Assembly: GCF_041146395.1 (NCBI RefSeq)
Contig: NC_090984.1
Coordinates: forward strand, 87,245,114 to 87,309,113
DNA from: Eulemur rufifrons
Taxonomy: Eukaryota > Chordata > Mammalia > Primates > Lemuridae
Length of the DNA: 64,000 nt
Direction: 5' to 3'
Both the position numbers and the translations under genes were made by a program. Position 1 is the first letter of the stretch. Each line of letters begins with the position of its first letter. Under the pieces are notes generated by a model that did no database searches, had not been told where the DNA came from, and saw only the letters and a program-made list of their open reading frames with translations. Shown here piece by piece: positions 1-12,913 of this stretch.

Positions 1-270
<270 letters not shown>

Positions 271-329
271 TATACATATTGGAATTGTCATTTCCAATGA
301 CAAGTGGACAAAAGGGTGACAATTCTTGT

Positions 330-930
330 GTTAGTGTTCCAGTGCTATAGCAAACTACTACAAACTTAATGGTTAAAACAATATGCATTTATGGTCTCAC
401 AGTTTCTATGGGTCAGGAGTCTGGGCACTGCTTTTCTGTGTCCTCAGATCAGGGTTTCACAAGGCTTCGATGAAGGTGTCAGCCAAGCTACATTCCCATC
501 TGGAGAGTCAACTTGGGAAGAATCAACTTGCAAGCTGATTCAGGTTGTTGGCAGAATCCATTTTCTTTCAGCTGTGTGGCGCAAGGCCCCAGCTTCTTAC
601 TGGCTGTCAGCTAGAGGCCACCCACCTATCCTTGCCACAAGCCCTCTCACGACACGGCTGCTTCTTTTATTCAAGATCACTGGGAGGATCTCTCTCACCA
701 GCCTGCTAAGACGGAGTCTTACTTAACTAAGCATAATAGATGCAGCGGTGTCTTGTGACCTCTGCCATATAACATAACCTAATCAAAGGAGCGACGCCCA
801 CATTCTACAGGTTAGAAGCAAGTCCCTTGAGTGTGTGATTTCTGCACACACTCAAGAGGAGGGAATTATACACGGGTGTATCACTTCTTGGCATTTTGGC
901 TAAGATCAAATGTAGTACAAGGGTGTGACT
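330..930 (-). mobile_element. MaLR (MLT1-like) LTR remnant
   Basis: The stretch has the wording of an old MLT1-type LTR read in reverse: CTACAAACTTAATGG, TCTCACAGTTTCTATGGGTC, then a GGCTGTCAGCTAGAGGCCAC segment, ending in ACTCAAGAGGAGGGAATTA. The open frame of 111 codons at 391-726 is fortuitous. Confidence 0.6.
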
Positions 931-3900
931 CACTAATGGTCACAGGAGTGTATGTCTGCCACAAGTCCCTAGCATTTTTCATGAATGCCTCCTTCCTGCA
1001 GGGTGCATTGCCACTAGATGGTGATCTCTCTACCCTCCCCTGGAACAAATGTAAACTTTAAAAGGTGGTCTCATATCTACTTCTGAAGGAAGGAAGTGTA
1101 GGCTTAATTGATCAGCAATTATTTTCCATTTTAATGTTGCTAAGTGTGGCTGTGTTTTAATAATTAGTAGTTAGAACCTAGAACATGTGAGAGACATACT
1201 TCATTTCTCACTTACCCATGTTAAAAGGTGGAAGTGAAAAAAGGACATATTTCAATGGGGGGAAATCTATGAAGAGAATGTTGTGAAGAAGATGCAAGAA
1301 TGGAAAATAAACCTCAAAGAAATAAGAATGAAATCTCTGAAAGAAATGCTCAGAGGAAGTTTGATCATGTAAAATTGACTATGAAGGCTTTCAAAGAGCT
1401 ATTTAAAAGATAGTTTAAGAAAAGTTGAGACACAGTGGGAATGCTAGTATCCACAAACTTTTAAAAATAGCAGTTAGAGATGGTGTATAATGTATCTAAA
1501 AAAGAAAGTTAATTGAAACCAACATAAATTTCCAGGTTTGGAGAGAAGGTACTGTACCAAGAAAGAAGAGTATAAAAAACTTTAGAAAGGATTTTTAGAA
1601 TCTGGTAGTCAAGAATTTATCCCCCAAAGAAGAATATGCCATAGTTACCAAAGAAGATTTTAAGTGACCCTATTCAATTGGAGAAGGGAAGAAAAGCAAA
1701 AGAATCCTGATCATGAGGACAAAGATTGTCCTGAGATAGCAGAAGTATTCCAGAGAATCAAATATGTGAAACTAGAGACAGTGAAATAGGAAAGAGTAAA
1801 ACAAACGACATTTGCCAATCAACTTAGGTTATAAAAAACTGGTAGATGATAATCGTAGATGATATCTGGTTGGATTTTTGTCAGCTGAAAGAGAGTTTTA
1901 ATTGTGTGATCATATGGAAGGTATAAAATAATTTATTATTTAAAAATTGAGAATAAAATAAAATGATAAATATGAGAACACTTTGATAAACATAAAGAAC
2001 TGTACAACTTCAAAGTGTATTTCCATAATGTTTTGCATTCATTAAGATGTTTATATTGCTATTATTTGTTATTGTCAATAATGATGTGATGATGTGGGTT
2101 ATTGACAATAATAAGATATGCAGATTTAAATATGTCAATATAAATTTAACTGTTCTATTAGAATTCTTGAACAAGATATTCTTTATATATGTTTAATTAT
2201 GCATTTATTTGCAGTTTTTTCTCAAATGGTACATTAATTTCAATCAGTCATTTTTTAAAACTGTTTTTGTCTGTTCCATAAAAATGAAACTCTATGACCA
2301 TAATCCGGGCAATTTTCACATAATTGGGGGAGGTTATCTAGCATAATTTATTATATCTCCTTTTTATCTTAGGAAAATGAATAGGGAGTAATTATTCACT
2401 ATAAGGAATCTACACCTATGAACAAGTACCTCTGAAGCAAAGGAACTAATTGATGGAGGTGGTCATTTGAAAATTCAGTATTTAAAGATTCAGCTAACCA
2501 ATTAAGTAAACCTCACTGCTTTGGTTTACCTGATAGAGACACAGGTACCTTTTTACTTTTGAGATCAGTCTTACTAACATTACATATTTTACCTCTTTGA
2601 GACTATATAATTTCTTCATCTTGCTATTTCTCCAAGAAATAAAAGTAAAGAAGGATATTATATATTAATGTATCTTAAATTTCTTATTAGTATGACTCCA
2701 TACTAAGCCCCCAGCTTATAATTTTTTTAATTTATGAAAATATAGAAACTGTATCACCAAAATATACAATTTTAACACATTTACACATGCTTTTACTTCC
2801 AGGTGAGAAATGAAACAGTATTGCTGAGAAAATTATTAGAAATATGAACTACATCTCAGCTGTGATCGCCTTAAAATCAATACCCTTTTATTTGAACAAG
2901 CAGCAGCAAAAATCATTAAGACAGGACCCTAGCAATTCAGGTTAAATTACAGCTCAATCATGAATTTGTTAGATCATTTGGGCAAATTGTTTCAACAATT
3001 TCCATTTCTGCCTCTTGTAAGTATAATAAGCATAATCATCCTTGCTGGATGCTATGATTTGGAAAAACATGTTTTTGGAAAAACTTTCAAGATTCTTAGG
3101 TATCTAATATAAGAGAAGAAGGATATTATTTATAAAAATAGTATCTGTCAAGAGGTTAAGTTTTTTAAATCACATATATTCTTATGTGTCCCTATGTGGG
3201 TAGTATGTAAATTCACATACAACTTCAGAATAATACAGCATTTCATGAAATAACATCCAGAACAGGCTTTTAAAAATAATAAAGATCCAGAAGGGGTTGG
3301 GGGGATGAAAAAAAGAGAAAAAAAAAATAAAGAGCCTGAGGAATAAAGCAGGTGAATTGATTTAAATGCCTGAATCCTGAGGACTCTTTTATTCATCCCA
3401 CATGCATCCAAAACACGTCAATGCTGTAGGTCTTTTGTTAATCTTTTTTTGAATTTCCCAAGTGAAAAACATACCAAAGAAGCAAAATTCAATTTAGAAC
3501 TAGCTGCGGAGAGAGCCATGGACGTGACTGGTTATAAAACCCCAGCTGCCCCGCGTAGCGCCCAGTTGTCCCAGCGACGGTGTTTCCATGGCTATCACCT
3601 ACCACTCCTCTGCTCCTGCAGCCTATTAGACAAACACCCTCTGCTGATTCTGAGTAATAGAGTGCTTGCAGAGCCACATAATTATCTTCTGTAGCTCCAA
3701 TTTCCAAGGATTTGACCACTAGCTAAAACAGCCATTTACCTGTTTCTGTAAATCTTTTTTTACAATTTTATTATTTCTAATGGTTTGTCATATTATTACA
3801 GCCGCCACCCCTTTCTCCACAATGCACATCCTATTCCCATTAGCTTTTATCTAAGTCTCCCTTAAATCTCAGCTAACAAGATCTCCTGTACTTAATTAGC

Positions 3901-5370
3901 CCGTCCTTCTCTTTGTATGTTTTTTAAGACAGACAAACCCCTACAAAGACACACAGTTAGCTAAAAGTACATCATCAGGTGATCATACCACAGGCAGCAA
4001 CTGCTAAGAAACAGCAGAGGTTAAAAGAAAATCCTGCTTTTCAGACCCAGTAAGGTAAGAACTATCTTATGGTAGCAAAGAATTAGCAGATGTTAAGCCT
4101 CTGGTCGTTGCTAGAGGATGTATTCCAAATTGGTGACCTTGGAGAACTCTTCAAATTTCCCAGAATATTTTGGTCTTTCCATTCTGCCTGGTGTATCCTT
4201 AAGAGAAGAAGTTAACTAGAGTTTAGGTTCGGAACTAAAAGAAATTCGTATATTCACAATGCTTTCCCTGCATTTAATAGCTTTAAGAGGTAGGTTTCCT
4301 TTAGTTTCAAACATTACTATTGTGAGTGCTCAACAAGGCTAAATATGTCTTTAAAAAAAAAAATCACGTCTTTTAAAAAGTGCAACATGAAGTTTGTTGA
4401 TTAGCAGAGTACTTTTAAAATTAAAATATTTCTTCTTTTTCTGTTTTCAGTATTAAAAAAGCTAATGATGTTTAATTTGTGCCTTCAGCTATTCCTCTTG
4501 CATTAATTTAAACTGCATGAATAAGTCATTTCTACTTTCCAGGTATTATAAACTGCCATGCCCCTAACAAGCGGTTTTATATCACAGAAAACGAAATTTC
4601 CAATTTGCAATAAGTGGCTTCTTTTCTCACACCCAGAGTCAAATACTGTTATAAAGATGTGTAAGCAAGACTTCTCTCCTTATGTTGGATTATGCATTGA
4701 CATAAATAATGTTAGAGGGTGAGTAATGAATTTTCCTGATTTATGCAATATTCTCTTAATATTTCTGGAGGATAAAACTAGTTATATGGGGAAGGTAATG
4801 AGACAGCTTACTTTAAGTTTCCATTATTAATAAAAATATTGATTATGAGATATCAATTGAAATATCAATCATGACAACACTATCCCTGCAACCATTTCTA
4901 AAAGACAAACAATATCCGTGTCTTTAACCCACCTGGATGTCCTGAGTTGCCGACCATATCTCCGTTTACAATACACTGACGATATGCACCTTTCCACTAG
5001 GGGTCTGAATCACTGAACTCAGAATATCATTCCAGAAAATGCATCGACAAGGGACTCAGATTCACAAAGTTAGCAATATTTTAGCTTATGGGGGCCTTTT
5101 TTACCCTTCCAAACCTAAATACTCTCCCACATATTCAAATTCCCCTTTTTTCGGCGAAGACAGATGGAATTCCAGCATTCACATGCCTTAAATCACTTGG
5201 CTCCAAAATCTGATAGTATTTAGGAGGCAAGTGACTAACCTCATAATTTACCACATCCAGATATTTCACAGGGGTCTGCTAGTACGGTTAATTCTTCCTT
5301 TCTTCAAGCTTCCTAAAGAGGCTAGGGTGGGAACTCAGACTTACTGATGCATTTGTGGAACTCTGGTGGA
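930..5370. other. Unique AT-rich intergenic stretch
   Basis: No gene recognised. It includes an A-rich, exon-like but frame-broken segment (1220-1910), a hairpin-forming repeat (2069-2111) and a short GC-richer patch with a TATA-like ATAAAA (about 3500-3620). Confidence 0.6.
2069..2111. repeat. 13-bp perfect inverted repeat (hairpin)
   Basis: TTATTGTCAATAA at 2069-2081 is the exact reverse complement of TTATTGACAATAA at 2099-2111, separated by 17 bases. It could be an old palindromic transposon end or chance. Confidence 0.7.
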
Positions 5371-5379
5371 TACTTTATA

Positions 5380-5465
5380 AATTCATTCATCTATTTATTG
5401 AGTGCCTATTATGTACCAGGCACTGTATTAAGCTCTAAGGGTATAGTAGTGAACTAAATATTCAT
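5380..5465 (-). repeat. L2-like fragment
   Basis: It contains the common wording TATTTATTGAGTGCCTATTA...CCAGGCACTGTATTAAGC, seen in many mammalian L2/MIR-era repeats. Confidence 0.5.
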
Positions 5466-5470
5466 TTATG

Positions 5471-5806
<336 letters not shown>

Positions 5807-6117
5807 TATTCGTTGAATTCTTACAATGACCCTGTAATGTAGGTATTATTAATTCACATATTATAAATAAAATGGTGCTATCCAAATCTTTTTAAACCCA
5901 CATAAAAATGTTAAAAATTTAGTCCTTTTACTGTGTGTTTATAAAAGGGAAGTCTAGTAAGTATACTTTTTTCTATGATGGAAGAAAAGAAAATTTGGAT
6001 TTTTTTCCTTATTAAAAATCTGATAGTAATTTTCCTTTATTCTTAAATATTAATGATATGTGGGTCTGGATACTGACAAACACATACACACACAAATCAG
6101 AACAACAACAAAAAAAG

Positions 6118-6850
6118 ACAATTCAAGTAAAAAATGGGCAAAGAATTTAGATGGAGATTTCTCCAAAGAAGATATACAAATGGCCAATACATCATTAGTC
6201 ATTAGGGAAATCAAAATCAAAATCACAAAGAGCTGCTACTTGACACATACTAGGATAACTCTAATAAAAAAGACAGATAATGATAAGTGTTGGTGAGGAT
6301 AGAGAGAACTTGGAACCCTCATACATTGCTAGTATGAAAGTAAAAGGTGCAGCCTCTGTGAGTGTAGCAATTTCCCAAAAAGGTAAACATCGAACTACCC
6401 TATGACCAGCAATTCCACTTGTAGGTATGTACCCAAAAGAATTGAGCACAGATACTCAGATAAATACTTTTACATGAATATTCATAGCAGCACTATTCAA
6501 AATAGCTAAGAGGTGTAAATAACTCAACCATCAATGGATGAATGGATAAACAAAATGTGGTATATCCACACCATGAAATATTATTTAGCCATGAAAAGGA
6601 AAGAAGTACTGATACCTGCTGCAACATGGATGACCCTTGAAAACATTATGCTTAGTGAAAGAAGCCAGCCACCAAAGGCCACATATTGTATGAGTCTACC
6701 TATATGAAATGTCCAGAATAGGCAGGTCTACAGGGACAGAAAGCAGATTAGTGGTTGCCAAGGACTAGAGAGGGTGGAGAATGACTGCTGAAGGGCATGG
6801 GATTTCTTTTTGCAGTGATGAAAATGTTTTAGCACCTTGTACTACCCACA
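6118..6850 (+). mobile_element. Old L1 3' end
   Basis: Decayed L1 ORF2 end and 3' UTR: AAAAATGGGCAAAGAATTTA, ATTCCACTTGTAGGTATGTA, ATGGATGAATGGATAAACAA and the ending AGTGGTTGCCAAGGACTAGA are characteristic of mid-age mammalian L1s. Confidence 0.85.
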
Positions 6851-6859
6851 AATACCTTG

Positions 6860-7385
6860 CCTCTGTGTCCTAGAATTCTCTGAGTCATTTCCAACTTTCA
6901 GTTTCTGACTTGGACCAGTTCAAATGAGAGTACAGAAATTATATGGGCAAGTCTTGTCCTTTATTGATCCAGCTCAACCTAAAATAGTCCTAGGATTTGT
7001 ATTTTATTAAGAAATTTGAAACTGAAATACCTCCCCAAGGAGATACATGTGGTTTGAAACAAACAATCAAAATAATCATTTGTAGTTCTGAACCCAAGGT
7101 GACATGCTCTATTCTTTCCTTCTCATATATTCAAAACGAAAAGTAATGCTTGAATTATTGTATTTTATTTTCTTCTTTGTAAACCTGTGCTCCTCTTTGA
7201 AGCTCAATGGTTACATACTAAGAAAAATGTTAAATACAGAAAGAACCCAGACTGTGGTTAGCAGTGTAACCCCTGGTCCCTTCTCTCACGAATGTTCCAA
7301 AGCCACTCAGAGACACTAAATAGAGTAGTGACGCAAATTACTATTTTCCTCAGGACAAAACAGCTTCATGTGTTTGTTTTGCCAG
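6860..7385. other. Unique intergenic sequence
   Basis: No gene or recognised repeat; the 71-codon ORF at 7104-7319 has no motif. Confidence 0.6.
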
Positions 7386-7389
7386 CTTT

Positions 7390-7615
7390 CAAAAACTTCT
7401 TTTATCTTTTTTTAGAATATTAGGCAGGTACAAACACTTTGGTTACATATATTGCCTTTGCACCGCCCGAGTCAGAGCTACAAGCCTTCCTGTCCCCCCG
7501 ACAGTGTGCACTGCACCCATTAGGTGTGAATTTACCCATCCCATCCTCCCCCCTCCCACCTGCCCGACACCCAGTGAATGTTACTTCCATATGTGCACAT
7601 AAGTGTTGATCTCAA
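7390..7615 (-). mobile_element. Strepsirrhine-type L1 3' end fragment
   Basis: The stretch ACACTTTGGTTACATATATT, CACCGCCCGAGTCAGAGCTA, ATTAGGTGTGAATTTACCCA, CCTGCCCGACACCC and CATATGTGCACATAAGTGTT matches the reversed 3' end of L1s I associate with lemurs and galagos. It is inserted antisense to NAA30. Confidence 0.6.
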
Positions 7616-7619
7616 AAAC

Positions 7620-8085
7620 TTCTTGATGTTCTGGGACCTTAACCCTGGAGAAAAACTGCAGAACTCTTTGTACCTTGGGGGATGATATCCATCATGATAT
7701 TCGTGATCTAATTGATCATGACACTATGTCCCAGATTTGTCCTTGGAGTCCTTTTTACCATAATACTGCATGCAGCCACTAATTTTCAGTTAGCTTTGCC
7801 TCAAGAGAAGAAGTCCATTCAGTTCGGTCTATTCAAATGGGGCTGGAGGAGGGACCCATTACGGAGAGGGGCTAAGTGCAGAAAAGGAAGGAGTCCTAGA
7901 GGCATAAAGAGCAAACAAAATTTTATGACTTTACATATTGAATTTGCTTATTCACAGGCTATGTCAAAACACTGAAATGCAAACGAGACTATTTAGAGCA
8001 GCTGCATTATCAAAATATTAAGTAGATGATCAATATCTGATGATTTTTGTATAATAAAAAGTTTTTAAATTAGAGAACAAAAAAA
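7620..8085. other. Unique intergenic sequence
   Basis: The 87-codon ORF at 7712-7975 shows no domain or codon evidence; nothing else is recognised. Confidence 0.5.
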
Positions 8086-8109
8086 AAAAAAAGAAGAAGA
8101 AGAAGAAGT

Positions 8110-8257
8110 CAAGCCAGGCGCAGTGGCTCGTGCCTGTAATCCCAGCCCTTTGGGAGGCTGAGGTGGGAGGATCTCTTGAGGCCAGGAGTTTGAAACCAGC
8201 CTACATAGCGAGATCCTGTCTCTAAAAAAATTTTTAAAAACTAAACAAAAAAAAAAT
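8110..8257 (+). mobile_element. Free left Alu monomer (FLAM-like)
   Basis: A single left arm (GCCAGGCGCAGTGGCTCGTG to GATCCTGTCTCTAAAAAAA) with an A-rich tail and no right arm, preceded by an (AAG)n run at 8092-8109. Confidence 0.75.
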
Positions 8258-8519
8258 CAACAAAGAGTTTACCAAATCTAATGGCCTTCCCCCTCTCACA
8301 GATACATACATCAATACCATATGTGGCTTGCTCAAGAATATGTGTTTTTATAAGAAAACAAATTATAGACATAATAGAAGTCAGGAGATCAAATGCTATT
8401 ACTGTTTTACCTCAACCAACCACTCTAGTTTGCTTGGCACTTCCATTTGAATTTTTTTAATTTGTTTATTATACTGTATATTTAAATATATGTGTGTGTT
8501 TATGTGTGTGTGTTCCCCT

Positions 8520-8990
8520 GTTAACAAAATAAATTTATTCTTATTTTGAAAATTCAACTATTAGTAAAATACATAATGGAGAAAATAAGTAAAGATCCCC
8601 TGTAATACCTCTTCTAGACAAATAACCACTTGGTGATTTGGTGTCCTTTCCTTCATGTTTTTATCATGGATATTTAGTTTAGTCTTTTTAACAACTATAT
8701 AATATTCTACTATCTGAATGCACCATATCTTATGTAATCAGTCCCCTACTGATGGACTTTTGATTTGGGGACAATACTATTCCAGTATAAATAGTGCTGC
8801 AATCCTGTTATGTATATATATGTTTTTGTGCACTAATACAAGCATTTCTATAGAAGAAAATCCCTAGAAGTGAAATTGCAGAATTGGAGGGTATATGCAC
8901 ATTTAAAAGTTTTATTGAAAGTTGTTAAGGTGACCTCCAAATATGTCATATCAATATAGAGTCTCACCAGCAGTGTGTTAGACTGCATAT
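8520..8990 (-). mobile_element. Old L1/HAL1 3' end
   Basis: Reversed L1-tail wording: CATCTTATGTAATCAGTCCC..TGATGG, TAGTGCTGCAATCC, AAATCCCTAGAAGTGAAATTG. Confidence 0.65.
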
Positions 8991-9599
8991 TTCTGGTTTG
9001 TTAAGCAACACAAAAACAATGAGAGAAAACTTTTTTAAGATTAGGTTTATATAGCCTTAGGCCACAGTATACTTAATAAGCAAAAAATAATTATGTGTTC
9101 AAGGGGAGCAATATCACAGCTGCTGGTTGTCAGGACATCACAACCAGCAACAAATATCACAAATGTACCTTCTTGTACATTTAATTGATTTCTGAGACTC
9201 CTTAGCATTATTGGAATGGAAGAATAAGACAGCATTTACATGGATTTACATAAAGGACGTTGAGATAGAAGGAGAAAGTTAAAACTTATTTTTTTTATTA
9301 CTTGCTTCATCTTCATTCCCAATACTTTGTCTCAAGATCAGGACAGCACATTATCAAGAATAATGTAATATAAAAAATTGGGTTCCTAAAAGTGACAACC
9401 TGTTTTTTTCACAAATACTGGTATTGGGAAAACCAATTAAATAACAAATTTGGGAAGAAAAATACATGTCATAAAAAAATTATTTCTTGTTTAAACACAA
9501 CACTACTTAGCTTTATGTGATTTTCATATTAAATAGTGACCAAGTGTAGCCTAGTGGACAATACATTAATTAATAGCTAATACTAATACTACTAGCATT

Positions 9600-9720
9600 T
9601 TTGAGTACTAGCACAGGCACTATGTTAAGTGCTTTACAAGCATTACCTCATTTAATCTTCATTATAACCCTATGACATAAACCCTATTATTACCCCATTT
9701 AGAGATCCAACATATAATTT
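9600..9720 (-). repeat. MIR fragment
   Basis: Reverse MIR core: GCACTATGTTAAGTGCTTTACA, TCATTTAATCTTCATTATAACCC, TATTACCCCATTTAGAGA. Confidence 0.75.
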
Positions 9721-9729
9721 TTTTCCAGA

Positions 9730-12700
9730 TAAAACACTTTAAGCCAATTATAAATCTAGATGTTTTAGACAGTGGCTTATGATGCTGGAAAGCATCTTAA
9801 AGTTCATTTTCCTCTTATGACTCATTTCTCCCTTGGAAGGGGATACTGACTGATTACATCTTTACTTTTCCTACTTGGGTATCGTGAGGATTAAGCATTA
9901 GCACATGAACAGGACGTGCAGTTTGTTCTGGATTTACTTGACAAGGAAGGAGAGAATTTTTAACATGGTGTGGGATCCTCTCAGCTGGGGTTTAGCAGGG
10001 CTCTGACTGCTGCGGAAGCTGGACTCCTACCCATAGGGCGGCCCTGCTTTGCTTCCTTGCTAATGCCGAGGTGGGCAGATCACGGCCTGGCTCTTCCAAA
10101 GTTTTCCCAACACAGGAGAAGATCTCAAAACAACCCTAAACAAGCAGCAGGAATAGATCTTTTATGCTCATGGATAAACCATCACGAGGACAATTTACTT
10201 CATTGATGAATTACTGTTAGACAATTTATGTGTTGCATTATAATGTGAGAGCAAGGGAGAAGAAAGCCTCAATGTACAGTAAAATCAAAATTACATTTGG
10301 CAGGGAAGGGATCCACGAAGAAAAAGAAGCTTGCAAATCTTAGGAGGTACATGCTGGGCACAGCATGGGCAATAACTTCTGAGGTTTGTAAAAGAAAAAA
10401 TGGCATACTGAGACAAAGGAAGAGAAGAGAGAAATTGATGTGAATGCACAAAGGCGGATTTGTATCGTTCCACTTCAATACAAAAGTATATTGTGTTTGT
10501 ATTGAAATATCAATTTTGAATAATACTTCATCCACACCCCAGTCTATTTGTAATAAAGATGTCCTCCTTGGAGCATATTAAGAAATCCCAGAGAGTTAGT
10601 AATTAGAGAGAAGATGATAATGAATCAGACTTGATGCAATTTAATCAAAAGTAATAAAAGAGATGGACAGTTGGTGAGTGTTCTGTGCAGCAAAGCCTTA
10701 AGGAAAGAACATCAGCTATTACTGATGGAACCTTCTGTATTTAATGTATTTACGAATTAGAATTCCACTTATGTCTGCCGTTCTCCCTTTATTTAAATAT
10801 TCATAGTTTATTCAACTCAGTTCCTGAACAAAATATTGAGCGTCCAGTCATGCTTTTATGTGAGAAAAAAATTCCCCAAAAAAGAAATATTTTAAAAATG
10901 GATTTCTGGGCTTTAGGTTTCAAACTATCATCTTTTCCAGGGCCCTTAATTGCTTTCTGTCAAACTGGGATGTTAATCTGGAATGTTTTCAGGATGCTCA
11001 AGTTCTTGCAAGCTTTATACCTAAAGCAGATTCATAGCTGTGCAGAGACAACCTTTGAAGTTACCATGCTTTGCTAGTATCTCAAATGTTTTGCTTTGAT
11101 CTGCAGGTACCGTTTTTCCTGGGAAACTTTCTCATGATTGTTGTATTTCCTGCCACTAAGCATTTTTATTCTATAATGTCCATATTTCTTACGAACCAAG
11201 GTTGACATATATGAGCAAATATTTTCCCAGATGTATTGTCTTTGGCAATATAGAGGTAAGAGAAACAATACCAATGAAGCTATGTAGTTTCTTTTAAATT
11301 CTCTTTATACTTTATTTTGCTTAATATTATTGTAATTTTATATTTTCCTTTTATGTTTACATTCTGGTATTTGAATAAGAAAGATGGAGTCATTTATCTA
11401 TAAGCATTATGCAAAATGAGAAAGAAGCAAAAAAATTCAATTTCTTAATGAGTTTTATTCTTTTGTTTTAGTAAGTTTTGTATAAAATATGTAAGATACT
11501 AATATAAATTTAATATTTAATTAAATATTTACTAATTATAGTGATATGAAGCTATATTTATAAAATGTGATGGAGAAAGAGAGGAAAAGAAAATTCAAGA
11601 GGAATAAAGAAAGGGAGAAAAGAAAGGAAATTTAACAAGGGAAGATGGAAGTAAAAGGGAAAACAACGAAAATCAAGTTAGAACAGGAAAGGAAAAGAGA
11701 CGATCAAGGAAAAAGTAAAAAGTTAAAACATGAAGCAGTTATTTTCTACAAATCTTAATATAGTTGTTGCTATTAAAATATGTATGTGTATATATATACT
11801 TCTGTAAATAAATGTCTTTATTTCCTGAGTACACATGATACTAAGAAAAAGTAGTCCCAAATGCTTTTTTTTCCTGTTATTATATTTTAAGGGAAAGAGG
11901 CTTTTAAAAGGGATCTTTGTTTCTCAATGTTCTTGAATGCAAGGATAATGAAGCATGGCTATTATATATGGTTTTTAAAAAAGCATTGCTTGTGTAAATA
12001 TCCCTACCCTTATATTTTCTATTAAGGTGTTCATATATTCGTTTATTCTAAAAGATAATTGAATAGCTTAGGGGACACTTTGCCTCCCACCAACGAAATG
12101 TGCTAAAAATGGTGAATAAATGAATAAACTGTAGATTCGAGTCTGTAAAAGCCGCTTTAATCTTAAAGTCAAATTGCTCTCTGGAAAACTGGTATCTAAC
12201 ACTTCCAGAGGCAATGAATACATGCGGGGTTAGAATTTACAACATCACATTAAAAAAATGTATGATACTCTAGGGTCGCTAATCTTGGTACAAACATTTT
12301 TAGCTTGGTTTTTATGTTTTGAACTCAGCTTTACTGAGTTTTACTGACCGTGCAATTATAAATACTGTTTTATCAGTTAGAATTTAGCCTGCTGCATTCA
12401 CTGCAGCTTATCTAGTCAGCAGCTTTTTTGGCCTATTGCATACCTTGAGTATACACATCAGCTACAACGTATATAGGTAGATGCATGGTGTTCGACACAG
12501 CACATGGAGTACCTTTAAAACAACCGTTAGCGCTGGGATTTGGATCTGAATTTAAGTTGCCTGGTCAAGGTTTCCTCCTTGTAAGCTGGTGGGCTTTTGC
12601 ACATCAGGCAGCCACCTGCAACACGGGGCATTCAGGTTAACCCATTGGGCTTTTAATGTTTCACTCTTCCTGTTCCCTATCCGTGTGTTGGTACATCGTG

Positions 12701-12910
12701 TTATATTCATGCAGCAGAAGGAGCTAGGGATCGAGCCAATTAGCTATAGGTACTGAAAGTCAATTGCTGAGAAAGACAAAGCCATGTAAATAAGAGCCAA
12801 GAAGATTCTAAACGTATTTGAGCATTCCAAGAGAAATAGTCCCAAACAGGAACACTACTAAGTCTTAGAGTTTGGCTGATACTATACACTTATCCAGCCC
12901 CTCTTCTCCT
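9730..12910. other. Unique intergenic sequence upstream of the GPCR relic
   Basis: No recognised repeat over most of 3.2 kb. A slightly GC-richer patch at 9965-10150 and a purine-rich run at 11568-11735 (GA/AAG low complexity) stand out. If the GPCR relic is a spliced gene, its 5' exons would be sought here or further upstream; I see no TM1-5 coding segment. Confidence 0.55.
11568..11735. repeat. GA-rich low-complexity tract
   Basis: The + strand is almost entirely purine, with many GGAAA/AGAAA units. Confidence 0.7.
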
Positions 12911-12913
12911 TAG

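Noticed and set aside
391..726. 111-codon + ORF
   Set aside because: Lies within an old MaLR-type LTR remnant.
9970..10206. 78-codon + ORF in a GC-richer patch
   Set aside because: No motif or splice support; may be a conserved non-coding patch but nothing in the sequence proves it.
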